In this document: in pieces, positions 51,573-61,157 of the stretch
Layout: every line of letters begins with the position of its first letter
How positions within the stretch are numbered: the first letter of the stretch is position 1
Assembly: GCA_017550285.1 (NCBI GenBank)
Contig: JAFZPP010000037.1
Span: 1 to 64,000, forward strand
Origin: Oscillospiraceae bacterium
GTDB lineage: Bacteria > Bacillota > Clostridia > Oscillospirales > Ruminococcaceae
Length of the DNA: 64,000 nucleotides
Direction: 5' to 3'
Made by a program: the position numbers and the translations under genes
The notes under the pieces: model-generated
Database searches by the model: none
What the model was told of the DNA's origin: nothing
What the model saw: the letters and a program-made list of their open reading frames with translations, nothing else

Positions 51573-53864
51573 TCAGTAAACAATTTTATTTGTCAGACTG
51601 TCGCGGATGAATTTCTCGGTCTGCCTTGCGGTCATCGGACGCCCGTAGAGATAGCCCTGTGCATATTCACAGCCTGCTGCGCGGAGCATTTGCGCCTGTT
51701 CGTCTGTCTCGACACCCTCGGCAATCGTGTGAATCTGCTTTGCCTTGGCGATGCGCGCGACCGAATGCACAATCTCCTGCACGACCGGATTGTCATGCAT
51801 TTCCGTGACAAAGGAGCGATCCAGCTTGACGATTGAAAAGGGAAGCTGCTCGATATAGCTCAGCGAGGAATAGCCGGTGCCGAAGTCATCCATTGCGAGC
51901 TTGATGCCGGCTCTGCGGAGCTCATGCATCCGCTCGATTGTTGTATCAATATCCATGAGGGCGAGCGATTCCGTCAGCTCGATTTCAAGGCAGCTCGGTG
52001 CAAGTCCGTATTTATCCAGCGCATTCTGAATCTGTGCGCAGATATTTTCCTGATAGAAATCCGTGCTGCTGAAATTGATCGAGACGACGGTATCCGGCAG
52101 TCCCATGGTCTGCCAGACCTTCATCTGACGGCAGGCGTCATACATGACAAAGCGCGTGATCTGCGTGATGAGCTGCGAACGCTCTGCAATCGGGATGAAT
52201 ACGCCCGGGGAGATCACCTTGCCGGAGGGATGATTCCAGCGGATCAGTGCCTCGAGACCGACGATTTCGCCGGTTTCCAGCGAGACCTTCGGCTGATAAT
52301 ACAGTTCCAGCTCATTACGCGAAAGTGCCTCATGCAGCTGCGATTCGAGATTACTGTCATGAATGATCTGGTCATGCATTGCAGGGGTATAGCGGCTGAC
52401 GCTGCCGAGCGCATTCGAGCCGGAGGACAGCGCAAATTCCGCATGCTCCAGGATATGCTCAAAGCTGTCGCCGTCCGCGGGCATTCTTGCGTATCCGGCG
52501 GAGCAGGTCAGCGAGCGGTTGGAGAGATCGCCGACCGCCTTGGTCAGCAGGGCACGCTGTACCTTTGCGATGATCTTCTCCGGCAGTGAATCGTCGCCGG
52601 TGTCACGCAGAATCAGTGCAAAATTATCGCCGGAGATACGCGCGCCGAAGCCGCCCTGCGAGAGCTGCTTGACGAGCACATCCGCAAAGCTGCGCAGCAG
52701 TGCATTGCCCGCTGCATAGCCGCAGGTATCGTTGATCAGGTGGAAGCGGTCGATGTCCATGACAATGACCCAGTAGGAATTATGCAGCTCGGAGGTGCAT
52801 TCATAGAGCTCCGAGCCCATGCGCATCAGCTTATTGCGGTTCGGGATGCCTGTCACCATATCTTCATAGGCGATCTTCTCCATTTTGGCATCGCGCTGCT
52901 TTTCTTCGGTGATGTCAATGACCGTTCCGCCGACGACGAGTCTGCCGGATTCCTTATAGGTGGTTGCACGGTAGCGGTAGGAATACCAGCGGTACTGTCC
53001 CTCTGCGGAGCAGATGCGGAGCTCCAGCGTATCGGTTTTGTCGATAAAATGCTTCATGTGGCTGCGCATGGTCTGCACATGGGTGTCAAATGCGACCGCA
53101 TCCAGCGGGTAGATCAGCTTGCGGATTTCGGGGACGGTGATTGAATTGCTGCGCAGACCGAACATCTTTTGCAGCTTCTCCGAGGTGAAAATCTTCGGAT
53201 TGCCCTGCTCAATCAGCAGCAGACCGACATCCATGAGCTCAATCGTCAGATTATGTCTGTCTTCGGAGGCGCTGAGCCGGTTGGTGTATATTTTCAGCTT
53301 GGACTCCATGTTGCGGATATCGGCGAGGTCCATGCCGATCGAGAGCAGCCATGTGACACCGTCCTCGCCGGTCTCGACGGCAGAGGTGTTCCAGATCATG
53401 TTACGCGGTGCGCTGCCGCGCGCGGTGAAGGAATACTCATGATTCTTGGCATTGACGATTTCGCGGATATCTGCGTCGGTCATTGCCTCCTTCTTGCCGA
53501 AGAACATCGGCACAATCTCCTTCGCATTGATTTCCTCATGCTTCCGGATGTTGGCGAGCTCCCTGAGCGCGTCATTGAGGATGACCTCGGTGACGCTGTC
53601 ATTCCAGAGCATCGCCGGTGCGGTCAGATTCTGTGTCAGATAGGTCAGGCGCTTGTGCGTCAGTTCCTTTTTTAACTGTTCGTTCCGGTCGCGGCGGTGT
53701 ACCATGACAACGCAGAGTACGACTGCGAGCAGTGCATAGGAATTGAAGATAATAAAAATCAGGTCGCCTTTTTCCCGGTGGAAAAAAGCATACAGAATCA
53801 GATATCCGGTCAGCAGCGCAAATCCGATGACAACGGCTGCGATCAGATGATTTTTGTGTTTCAT
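51573..53864 (-). CDS. Membrane PAS-GGDEF-EAL protein, likely cyclic-di-GMP phosphodiesterase
   Basis: This 763-residue protein has two N-terminal membrane helices (about 7-45), then a PAS-like region (about 195-310, ending GTVIDITEEKQRD). A GGDEF domain follows whose signature is SGDNF, so cyclase activity is unlikely. The EAL domain keeps its metal and catalytic residues: EALIRW, NFSSTDF, ELTES, DDFGTGYSSL, KLDRSF, EGVET and QGYLYGRP. I infer hydrolysis of cyclic-di-GMP. The ATG at 53864 has AAAGGAG upstream. Confidence 0.9.
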   Translation of the reverse strand: MKHKNHLIAAVVIGFALLTGYLILYAFFHREKGDLIFIIFNSYALLAVVLCVVMVHRRDRNEQLKKELTHKRLTYLTQNLTAPAMLWNDSVTEVILNDALRELANIRKHEEINAKEIVPMFFGKKEAMTDADIREIVNAKNHEYSFTARGSAPRNMIWNTSAVETGEDGVTWLLSIGMDLADIRNMESKLKIYTNRLSASEDRHNLTIELMDVGLLLIEQGNPKIFTSEKLQKMFGLRSNSITVPEIRKLIYPLDAVAFDTHVQTMRSHMKHFIDKTDTLELRICSAEGQYRWYSYRYRATTYKESGRLVVGGTVIDITEEKQRDAKMEKIAYEDMVTGIPNRNKLMRMGSELYECTSELHNSYWVIVMDIDRFHLINDTCGYAAGNALLRSFADVLVKQLSQGGFGARISGDNFALILRDTGDDSLPEKIIAKVQRALLTKAVGDLSNRSLTCSAGYARMPADGDSFEHILEHAEFALSSGSNALGSVSRYTPAMHDQIIHDSNLESQLHEALSRNELELYYQPKVSLETGEIVGLEALIRWNHPSGKVISPGVFIPIAERSQLITQITRFVMYDACRQMKVWQTMGLPDTVVSINFSSTDFYQENICAQIQNALDKYGLAPSCLEIELTESLALMDIDTTIERMHELRRAGIKLAMDDFGTGYSSLSYIEQLPFSIVKLDRSFVTEMHDNPVVQEIVHSVARIAKAKQIHTIAEGVETDEQAQMLRAAGCEYAQGYLYGRPMTARQTEKFIRDSLTNKIVY

Positions 53865-53982
53865 GAACCGCCCGCTCCTTTCTGCAAGAATTTCTCCTCG
53901 TTTGTCCTGCACGCTTTCTGTCGCTGAAACGGAAACCGGTGTTCCGGCATTCCGTGAAAAGTGTACAAAAGTCCATAATGTT

Positions 53983-54011
53983 ATTATATCAAAGAATGCC
54001 GTAATTGTCAA
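53983..54011 (-). promoter_or_regulatory. Sigma-A promoter of the EAL protein gene
   Basis: On the minus strand TTGACA (54011-54006), 17 bp, TATAAT (53988-53983): perfect consensus. Confidence 0.85.
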
Positions 54012-54050
54012 TGGATTTTCGTGAGATGTGAAAAACATTTTGAAACAGAT

Positions 54051-54067
54051 TTCACAAAAAATTCACA
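54051..54067 (+). promoter_or_regulatory. Pho-box-like direct repeat upstream of the response regulator
   Basis: TTCACA (54051-54056) and TTCACA (54062-54067) are spaced by 5 bp, 65 bp before the gene. A TGGTAAAATA -10-like element follows. The 11-bp periodicity is that of OmpR/PhoB-family sites, suggesting autoregulation. Confidence 0.5.
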
Positions 54068-54131
54068 TTTATATGGTAAAATATAAAAAGCATAAATTCC
54101 AATCCGAAAAAACAGAAAGGAACCGATCACC

Positions 54132-54800
54132 ATGAAGATTCTGATTGTCGATGACGAAATTAACATCCGCAATGTTGTGAAGGAATATGCAGAGCACGAG
54201 GGCTTCAAGGCAGATGAAGCCGGCGACGGCATGGAGGCTGTCACAATGGCAAAGGCGCAGGACTATGATCTGATTATCATGGACGTCATGATGCCCCGTC
54301 TGGACGGATTCTCCGCCTGCAAGGAAATCCGCAAGACAAAGGATACCCCGATTATCATTCTCTCCGCGAGAGATGACGAATATGATCAGCAGCACGGCTT
54401 CGATCTCGGCATCGACGACTATGTCACAAAGCCGTTTTCGCCGCCGCTGCTCATGGCGCGCGTCAAGGCGGTTGTCTCGCGCCGGAATTCCTCACGGACG
54501 AATGTCACCGAGCCGATGACTTTTGAGGGGCTCGAGATTAATATGTCCGGCAGAGAGGTCTATGTGGACGGCAAGCGTGCCAATATGACTCCGAAGGAAT
54601 ATGATCTGCTCTTCTATCTCGTCAAGAACCGCAATATCGCCCTGACACGCGATAAGCTGCTGGAGGAGGTCTGGGGCTATGACTTCTTCGGTGATGACCG
54701 CACAGTCGATACCCATATCAAGATGCTCCGCAACAGTCTCGGTGAATACCGCAAGTTTATTGTGACGCTGAGAGGAATGGGATATAAGTTTGAAGCATAA
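54132..54800 (+). CDS. OmpR/PhoB-family response regulator
   Basis: This 222-residue protein has a receiver domain (ILIVDDEINIR, phospho-acceptor Asp in IIMDVMMPRLDG, Lys in DDYVTKPFSP) and a winged-helix DNA-binding domain (LEINMSGREVYV, LTRDKLLEEVWGYDFFGDDR, RGMGYKFE). It is coupled to the histidine kinase, whose start overlaps its 3' end by 11 nt. AGAAAGGAACCGATCACC precedes the ATG. Confidence 0.96.
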   Translation: MKILIVDDEINIRNVVKEYAEHEGFKADEAGDGMEAVTMAKAQDYDLIIMDVMMPRLDGFSACKEIRKTKDTPIIILSARDDEYDQQHGFDLGIDDYVTKPFSPPLLMARVKAVVSRRNSSRTNVTEPMTFEGLEINMSGREVYVDGKRANMTPKEYDLLFYLVKNRNIALTRDKLLEEVWGYDFFGDDRTVDTHIKMLRNSLGEYRKFIVTLRGMGYKFEA

Positions 54801-56217
54801 GTTATTCCGGAAAAATTCCATGCGCCTGAACATCTGGTTCTGGTTCATGGAATTTGTCCTTTTCACCTTTTTGCTGCTCTGGGTCTGTCAGGTTCTTTTT
54901 TTGCAGAATTTCTATGACCGCATGAAAACCAAGGATATCATGCGGCTTTCAGACCAGCTGATTGAGCTGTATCAGCAGGGCGGCTATGAAAAAGAATTCA
55001 AAGAAATCGCAATGAAGAATGAGCTCTGCATAGATATACGCGACCGGTTTAACCGTTCCGTTACGTATTATCACGGTATTGCCGGAAGCTGCTTCATTCA
55101 CGGCTATAACAATCAGGCTACGGCGATTATTCAGAAGGTTCGTGAATCCTCTGACGGTGTTGCATACTGGAAGGATACGCATCCGGTCACGAATGCCGAT
55201 CTGCTGATTTATGTGCGCGTGATCGGCTCGCCTTCGATGCCGGAGGGCTATCTGCTGATCAATACGCCGCTCAAGCCTGTCTCCGCGACGGTCAGCATCA
55301 TCCGGCGGCAGCTCATCATCATCACGATTCTGCTCGTGCTGATCGCGGCACTGCTTTCGATGATTGTCTCCGACCGCCTTGCAAAGCCGATTGTCCGCGT
55401 GACAAAGGAGGCGGAGCAGCTTGCGCACGGCAGATACGATATCCAGTTTGACGGCTCGGGCTATGACGAGGCGGAGCGCCTTGCCGAAACGCTGACCTAT
55501 GCGAGCCATGAAATCAACCGCGTCGATGCCATGCAGCGCGACCTGATCGCAAATGCCTCGCATGATCTGCGGACACCGCTCACAATGCTGAAAGCCTATG
55601 CAGAAATGATCCGCGATCTGTCCGGCGACAATCCGGTCAAGCGCGCGGAGCATTTGCAGGTCATTATTGAGGAAACCGACCGCCTGACGGCTCTTGTCAA
55701 TGATATCCTTGATCTCTCCAAATATGAAAACGGAAAGATGAAGCTCGAGCGCAGTGAATTTGACATGGAGGACCGTCTGACTGAAATCGTCGAGCGCTAC
55801 AGAGGGCTGAGCGATGTCTCCGGCTATACCTTCTCGCTCGAAACCGACGGCGAGGCGGTTGTCAGCTGCGATGCGGGCAAGATCGAGCAGGTGATCTGCA
55901 ATCTCATCAATAACGCCATGAATTACAGCGGTGAGGAGAAGCAGATTTTCGTCCGGCTTCAGCATACGCCGGAGGGCATCCGTATTTCCGTGCGCGATAC
56001 CGGCGCCGGTATGGATCAGGAGACGCTCTCACGCATTTTCGATAAGTATTACCGCAGCGAAAACTATAAGCGTGAGGTGCGCGGCACCGGTCTCGGGCTC
56101 TCGATTGTCAAAGCAATCCTGCGGATGCATGACTATGCATTCGGCGTGGACAGCACGGTCGGCGTCGGTTCGACCTTCTGGTTCGTGATTCATCCGGAGG
56201 AAGCCGAGAAATCATAA
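54790..56217 (+). CDS. Sensor histidine kinase
   Basis: This 475-residue kinase has two membrane helices (about 15-38 and 172-196) flanking an extracytoplasmic sensor of about 130 residues, then HAMP, HisKA with the phospho-acceptor HDLRTPLTMLKAYAEMI, and HATPase (NLINNAMNYS, DTGAGM, GTGLGLSIVKAI). The start is TTG at 54790, inside the regulator gene; an ATG at 54820 is an alternative with a weaker ribosome site. The signal sensed is unknown; a Pho-like site upstream suggests phosphate or envelope stress. Confidence 0.93.
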   Translation: MKHKLFRKNSMRLNIWFWFMEFVLFTFLLLWVCQVLFLQNFYDRMKTKDIMRLSDQLIELYQQGGYEKEFKEIAMKNELCIDIRDRFNRSVTYYHGIAGSCFIHGYNNQATAIIQKVRESSDGVAYWKDTHPVTNADLLIYVRVIGSPSMPEGYLLINTPLKPVSATVSIIRRQLIIITILLVLIAALLSMIVSDRLAKPIVRVTKEAEQLAHGRYDIQFDGSGYDEAERLAETLTYASHEINRVDAMQRDLIANASHDLRTPLTMLKAYAEMIRDLSGDNPVKRAEHLQVIIEETDRLTALVNDILDLSKYENGKMKLERSEFDMEDRLTEIVERYRGLSDVSGYTFSLETDGEAVVSCDAGKIEQVICNLINNAMNYSGEEKQIFVRLQHTPEGIRISVRDTGAGMDQETLSRIFDKYYRSENYKREVRGTGLGLSIVKAILRMHDYAFGVDSTVGVGSTFWFVIHPEEAEKS

Positions 56218-56294
56218 GCGGCGTGGATTTGCATATAACCCTTCGGGGCTGAACCGCTTTTCTCGGCAGGGTGCACAAATCTCCGGCGCGGCAC

Positions 56295-56323
56295 TTGACT
56301 TTTTCTCAGTTTTACTGTATAAT
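56295..56323 (+). promoter_or_regulatory. Sigma-A promoter of rpmH-rnpA
   Basis: TTGACT (56295-56300), 17 bp, TATAAT (56318-56323), leaving a leader of about 130 nt before rpmH. Confidence 0.8.
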
Positions 56324-56461
56324 CAAACCTTGCAGGGGTATCTTTGCCCGATGCATACTATATTTATATAGATGCAGGCAGATATCCGATCCAAATACTG
56401 TAATTCGCTGTGCTGCTATGCTGCGGCGCATTGATACAAAAGAAAAGGAGTGACGATTTCC

Positions 56462-56596
56462 ATGAAGAGAACATATCAGCCGAAGAAGCGGCACCGTAAG
56501 ATGGAGCATGGCTTCCGGAAGCGTATGGCAACCGCAAACGGTCGCAAGGTTCTGGCTCGCCGCCGTGCAAAGGGTCGTGCAAAGCTGACCTACTGA
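56462..56596 (+). CDS. rpmH: 50S ribosomal protein L34
   Basis: This 44-residue protein starts [20 protein letters not shown] and ends [12 protein letters not shown], a full-length L34. AAGGAGTGA precedes the ATG. In many Firmicutes this gene is divergent from and adjacent to dnaA; here dnaA is 34 kb away. Confidence 0.97.
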   Translation: MKRTYQPKKRHRKMEHGFRKRMATANGRKVLARRRAKGRAKLTY

Positions 56597-56680
56597 TCCG
56601 ATACGCAAGTAAGAGGGCCACAAGATATTGTGGTCCTTTTTTACTATGCGAAATGTCAACGCTCCCCGGGGGAGAAGCCT

Positions 56681-57094
56681 ATGCTTTTTACGCAGATACT
56701 CAATCAGAACGCAGATTTCCAGCGGCTCTACCGCTCCGGTGCGTTCTGCTCGCTGGGCAGCGCACTGCTCTATGTCAGACCGAACCGTCTGCCCTATAAC
56801 CGCCTCGGCATCACCGCGGGCAAAAAGATCGGCAATGCCGTGAAGCGCAACCGCGCAAAGCGCATCATCCGCGAAGCCTACCGCGCTGCGGAGCCGCTGC
56901 TCCCGATCGGGATTGACCTCGTCGTTGTTGCGAGAAGCTCGCTGCCGGAACAGTCCTCGACCGTTCTGACAGAGCGCTTTCTGACTGCCGGTGTGCAGCA
57001 TTGCTGCGGTGTCAGCAGCGGAGAGATTCCGTGTACGCCGAATCCGCAGAACCGCAAGAAACCGCGCGGCAGCAAGACCGCGAAGCAGTCATGA
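56681..57094 (+). CDS. rnpA: Ribonuclease P protein component
   Basis: The 137-residue protein subunit of RNase P, which trims tRNA 5' leaders. The family core [22 protein letters not shown] is clear, followed by [15 protein letters not shown] use the ATG at 56681 with GGGGGAG upstream. The C-terminal basic tail after residue 115 overlaps the start of yidD. Confidence 0.95.
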   Translation: MLFTQILNQNADFQRLYRSGAFCSLGSALLYVRPNRLPYNRLGITAGKKIGNAVKRNRAKRIIREAYRAAEPLLPIGIDLVVVARSSLPEQSSTVLTERFLTAGVQHCCGVSSGEIPCTPNPQNRKKPRGSKTAKQS

Positions 57095-57444
57095 AGCTGC
57101 TGCGGCATATCTATTCCGCACCGATCCGCTTTTACCGGCGCTTCATTTCGCCGCTCTTTCCGGCAGTCTGCCGCTACAGACCGACCTGCTCGGCATATGC
57201 GCTGGAAGCGATTGAACGCTTCGGCATCATCCGCGGCACATGGCTCGGTACGCTCCGGATCCTGCGGTGCAATCCCTTTTCAAAGGGCGGCTGGGATCCT
57301 GTTCCCTTGCAGTTTGATCTGCTGGGACGGCATAAGGTTCCGCAGCCGGATCCGCTTTCAAGAGCGCAGCGGCTTGCGCTGGAATATGATCTGCTGCTCG
57401 CAGACCGGACAAAATGGCACGGCAGAAAAGCCGCCCGAAACTGA
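57091..57444 (+). CDS. yidD: Membrane protein insertion efficiency factor YidD
   Basis: A 117-residue YidD with the Cys-containing core [22 protein letters not shown] and [15 protein letters not shown]. It overlaps rnpA by 4 nt (ATGA). Family members assist YidC. The C-terminal 35 residues extend beyond the usual length. Confidence 0.93.
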   Translation: MKLLRHIYSAPIRFYRRFISPLFPAVCRYRPTCSAYALEAIERFGIIRGTWLGTLRILRCNPFSKGGWDPVPLQFDLLGRHKVPQPDPLSRAQRLALEYDLLLADRTKWHGRKAARN

Positions 57445-57488
57445 CAGAATATTGAATTATCGTGTTCCATTGAACGGAGGAAACGCAT

Positions 57489-58634
57489 TTGAGTCTCATC
57501 GCAAAGCTGTTTGGCTGGATTATGTACCTGATCTATCAGATCATCCCAAGCTACGGTATCGCTATTATCCTGTTTACAATCGTCATCAAGCTGCTGACGC
57601 TGCCGAATACCTATAAAATGCAGGTCAATCAGGCACGGCAGGGCTTGATCGCGCCGAAGCTCGAAAAAATCAAAAAGTCGTTTGCGAATAATCCGCAGCG
57701 TTTTCAGGAGGAGCAGAATAAGCTCTATCAGCAGGAAGGCATCAACCAGACTGCCGGCTGCCTTGGCTCGATCCTGATGATGGTTCTGCTGCTCGGTGTT
57801 TATCAGGTTGTTTACCGTCCGCTGACCTATGTTCTGCGGCTCGAACCGGAGCAGATTACGCAGGCAAAGGATTTGCTGGTTAACTGGCTTGAAACCCAGA
57901 ATATCACCGAGAAATCCATCAACGGCAGACCGGAGCTCATTCTGCTGAAATATGCAAAGACCAATCCGGAGATTTTCAGCTCTATGGGCGGCTTTACGGA
58001 CAAGCTCGCCGGCTTCAACAACAACTTCCTCGGCTTTGACCTTGCAGGTGTGCCGAGTCTGCATCCGGAAAACGGCTGGAGCTTTACGGCAGTCATGCTC
58101 GTTCTCCTGCCTGTTCTCGCAACGATTGCACAGCTCGTCATGACGGTCATTACGCAGCGCCACAGCCGCAAGATCAATCCGGCTGCTGCACAGTCCATGG
58201 GCGCCATGAACATTATGCTCTATACCACGCCGCTGATGACGCTCTGGATCGGTATGTCCGTTCCGGCTGCTATGAGCTTCTACTGGGTCGTCAACTCGAT
58301 CATTTCACTGGCTGTTCAGCTGATGCTTTATAAGTATCTTTCCGGCGAACGGCTCCTGAAGATCAACGAGCGCGAAAAGGCAAAGCAGATTGCCAAGGGT
58401 CCGACATGGATGCAGCGCATGATGGAGCAGTCCCAGCAGCAGCTTGCCGAACAGGAGGCAATGCAGAACGGCAGCGGCAACGGCAACCGTACCCGCTATA
58501 TGGACGGTGACGACGGTATGTCCCGCAAGGAGCGTGCCGAATATGAAAAAACGCTGATAGAAGCAGCCAGAAAACGTGCTGCTTTGAAATACGGAGATGA
58601 TATTCCGGAGGAGCAGGGCTCTGTAAAGGATTGA
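57489..58634 (+). CDS. yidC: Membrane protein insertase YidC
   Basis: This 381-residue insertase of the Oxa1/SpoIIIJ type places proteins in the membrane with or without Sec. It has helices at about 22-43, 92-115, 190-215 and 225-275, the family segment IVIKLLTLPNTYKMQ, and a basic C-terminal tail. The start is TTG at 57489 with GGAGG 8 nt upstream; no ATG is available near the conserved N-terminus. Confidence 0.94.
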   Translation: MSLIAKLFGWIMYLIYQIIPSYGIAIILFTIVIKLLTLPNTYKMQVNQARQGLIAPKLEKIKKSFANNPQRFQEEQNKLYQQEGINQTAGCLGSILMMVLLLGVYQVVYRPLTYVLRLEPEQITQAKDLLVNWLETQNITEKSINGRPELILLKYAKTNPEIFSSMGGFTDKLAGFNNNFLGFDLAGVPSLHPENGWSFTAVMLVLLPVLATIAQLVMTVITQRHSRKINPAAAQSMGAMNIMLYTTPLMTLWIGMSVPAAMSFYWVVNSIISLAVQLMLYKYLSGERLLKINEREKAKQIAKGPTWMQRMMEQSQQQLAEQEAMQNGSGNGNRTRYMDGDDGMSRKERAEYEKTLIEAARKRAALKYGDDIPEEQGSVKD

Positions 58635-58673
58635 TGCTCCGCAAAATCTGTAACGAAGGGAGATCAGAACGAA

Positions 58674-59696
58674 ATGACCGAAATCTTTACCGCTCCGACT
58701 TTAGAGGAAGCGAAGCAGAAGGCAGCCGATGCATTCGGCGCACCGATTTCTGAGATCACATTTCAGGTTCTGGAGGAGCCGAAGCGTTCCCTGCTCGGCG
58801 GCCTCTTTGGCAAAAAGGAAGAATACCGCGTTGAGGCAAGCTACACTGCCCCTGCTGCGGCGGAAGCACCGGTTGAGACCGCTGCGCCCGCTGTCAGCGA
58901 ATCGGTAACCGAAGCACCTGCTGCTGAGGAAGCAGTTTCCGCTGTGTTTGAAGATGAAGCAGACGATGATGCAAAGCCGGAGGTTCCGGAGGAGATTCAG
59001 CTTGAGAAAATGCAGATCGGCGCAGCATATCTGGAACAGGTTCTCGCGCAGCTCGCGCCGGAGGTCAAGTGCACCGGCAAACTCGAAAACGGCATTTCGT
59101 TCTCGCTCGAGGGCAACGGCGCAGGCAGCCTGATCGGCAGACGCGGCGATACGCTCGACGCGCTTCAGTATCTTACCTCTATGGTCGCCAACCGCGGCGA
59201 TAAGGACTATGTCCGCCTGACAATCGACACCTGCGGCTACCGCGAAAAGCGCAGAAAGGCATTGCAGGAGCTCGCACAGCGCATCAGCAAGAGCGTGCTC
59301 CGTACCGGCAGAAGCGTTGCGCTGGAGCCGATGAATCCCTATGAGCGCCGCATCATTCACTCTGCCGTGACCGAGATCGAGGGTGTTTCCTCGCATTCGT
59401 CCGGCGAAGAACCGAACCGCAAGGTTATTATTACGAATGATTCCGCACCGGAATACAAGCGCGATGACCGCAATGCACGCGGCATCCGCGACAATAAGTT
59501 CAACCGCAATGACCGCCGCGGCGGCAGAGGCGGAAGAGACGGCAGACGCAATGACCGCGGTGAGCGCAGAGACCGCCGCCCGAGCGGTGAGGGTCCGCGC
59601 AAGCTCGATCTTTCGACCAGCTTTGAAAAGGATTATAAGCGCCCGAAGCCGGAAGATGCGCTGAATGCCGGTGTTTACGGTAAAATTGATATCTGA
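58674..59696 (+). CDS. jag: Jag/KhpB (EloR) RNA-binding protein
   Basis: This 340-residue protein has a Jag_N domain (1-58, RSLLGGLFGKKEEYRVEA), an acidic Ala/Glu linker, a KH domain (GAGSLIGRRGDTLDALQYLTS) and an R3H domain (MNPYERRIIHSAVTEIEGVSSHS). It ends with an Arg/Gly/Asp-rich tail of about 50 residues (RRGGRGGRDGRRNDRGERR). Jag/KhpB binds RNA and regulates cell elongation in streptococci. The tail is unusual. Confidence 0.94.
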   Translation: MTEIFTAPTLEEAKQKAADAFGAPISEITFQVLEEPKRSLLGGLFGKKEEYRVEASYTAPAAAEAPVETAAPAVSESVTEAPAAEEAVSAVFEDEADDDAKPEVPEEIQLEKMQIGAAYLEQVLAQLAPEVKCTGKLENGISFSLEGNGAGSLIGRRGDTLDALQYLTSMVANRGDKDYVRLTIDTCGYREKRRKALQELAQRISKSVLRTGRSVALEPMNPYERRIIHSAVTEIEGVSSHSSGEEPNRKVIITNDSAPEYKRDDRNARGIRDNKFNRNDRRGGRGGRDGRRNDRGERRDRRPSGEGPRKLDLSTSFEKDYKRPKPEDALNAGVYGKIDI

Positions 59697-59700
59697 ACCA

Positions 59701-59732
59701 CAAGGGCGGCAGCAAAGCCGCCCTTGTTTTTT
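59701..59732 (+). terminator. Terminator between jag and mnmE
   Basis: CAAGGGCGGC / GCCGCCCTTG with a 6-nt loop and TTTTTT. It ends 9 bp before the mnmE start, so it may attenuate mnmE. Confidence 0.85.
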
Positions 59733-59741
59733 GAGGTGGCT

Positions 59742-61088
59742 ATGAATACGATTGCTGCGATTTCTACGCCGAATGCAGTCGGCGGCATTGCAACGATCCG
59801 GATATCCGGTGAGGATGCGATTGCGGCTGCATCGAAAATATTTATCCCTGCCGGAAACGTGAAAGTAACGGAGATGCGCGGATATACATGTGCATATGGC
59901 TGGATTGCGGACGGGGACCGGCGTCTCGACGATGTTGTCCTGACGGTGTTCCGCGCACCGCACAGCTATACCGGCGAGGATACGGTCGAGATCACCTGCC
60001 ACGGCGGTATTTTTCTGTCAAAGCAGATTTTGTCACTGCTGCTGCGCTGCGGCTGTGAACCCGCCGGCGCCGGTGAGTTTACAAAACGCGCATTCCTGAA
60101 CGGGAAGCTCTCGCTCTCGCAGGCAGAGGCGGTTATGGATGTGATCCGTGCGGATGGCGACGCAGCATTGCGGCAGGCGAATCTGGCGAAGCAGGGAAAA
60201 TTGCACGAACGTATGTTTTCTATCAGCGAACGTCTGGTGGATATGATGTCCGCGTTTGCATACTGGCTCGATGATGCGGAGGAGATGCCGCCGGAGCTGG
60301 AGCGCAGCTGTCTCTTGCAGGAATTGTCAGCGCTGTATGCGGAGCTGCGGCAGATGTCAGCGGATTATCAGAACGGACGCATCCTGCGTGAGGGCATCCG
60401 GACGGTATTGCTCGGCAGACCGAATGCAGGCAAATCCTCGGTGATGAACTGGCTTTGCGGAATGCAGCGCAGTATTGTGACAGACATTGCAGGTACAACG
60501 CGCGATGTTATTACGGAACAAGTCAAAATCGGCGATTTTACGCTGCTTTTATCAGATACAGCGGGTCTGCGCGAGACGGAAAATGCAATTGAATCAATCG
60601 GTATTTCGCAGGCGTATCTGGCGCTGGATACCGCGGACTTTGTGATCTATGTTGTGGATGCGGCAGTCGGTATGATGCAGGAGGATAGGGAGATTCTTGC
60701 CTCGTGCAAGGAGCGTCCGGTACTTGTACTCTGGAATAAGACAGACCTGACGGATTCCCAGCCGCCGGAGCTGGATGTGCCGGTGCTGACAATTTCTGCA
60801 TTGCATGCGGATTCCTATGCGCCGCTCGAATTGCAGATCAAAGAGATTTTTCAGGAGAGAACATTCTCTGATCAGCCTACAATCATGAACGAGCGGCAGA
60901 ATACGCTGATTCTGCGTGCGGCTGAGCGGGTTTCAGTTTGCTGTAACCTGCTGAATGAAGATGCGGAACTGGACATGATTTATGCAGAACTGGAAGAAGC
61001 AGCGCATGCGCTTCGAGAGATTGACGGCGATGATGTCACAGATGATGTGATCGAAGGCGTCTTTTCTAAATTCTGTGTCGGAAAATAA
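59742..61088 (+). CDS. mnmE: tRNA-modifying GTPase MnmE
   Basis: With MnmG, MnmE builds the cmnm5 group on wobble uridine of several tRNAs. This 448-residue protein has the N-terminal folate-binding domain (AISTPNAVGGIATIRISGEDAI), a G domain (GRPNAGKSSVMNW, DTAGLRETEN, NKTD) and the C-terminal catalytic Cys motif FCVGK. The ATG at 59742 has GAGGTGG upstream. Confidence 0.97.
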   Translation: MNTIAAISTPNAVGGIATIRISGEDAIAAASKIFIPAGNVKVTEMRGYTCAYGWIADGDRRLDDVVLTVFRAPHSYTGEDTVEITCHGGIFLSKQILSLLLRCGCEPAGAGEFTKRAFLNGKLSLSQAEAVMDVIRADGDAALRQANLAKQGKLHERMFSISERLVDMMSAFAYWLDDAEEMPPELERSCLLQELSALYAELRQMSADYQNGRILREGIRTVLLGRPNAGKSSVMNWLCGMQRSIVTDIAGTTRDVITEQVKIGDFTLLLSDTAGLRETENAIESIGISQAYLALDTADFVIYVVDAAVGMMQEDREILASCKERPVLVLWNKTDLTDSQPPELDVPVLTISALHADSYAPLELQIKEIFQERTFSDQPTIMNERQNTLILRAAERVSVCCNLLNEDAELDMIYAELEEAAHALREIDGDDVTDDVIEGVFSKFCVGK

Positions 61089-61104
61089 TGTTCCACGTGG
61101 AACA
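61089..61104. other. parS site 1
   Basis: TGTTCCACGTGGAACA, a perfect 16-bp palindrome of the ParB-binding parS type. It begins right after the mnmE stop. Confidence 0.88.
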
Positions 61105-61125
61105 TTCTGCTTTTGTGACGATAAA

Positions 61126-61141
61126 TGTTCCACGTGGAACA
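61126..61141. other. parS site 2
   Basis: A second identical TGTTCCACGTGGAACA, 37 bp from the first, ending 16 bp before the mnmG start. Confidence 0.88.
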
Positions 61142-61157
61142 ATAAGGAGTGAAGAAC

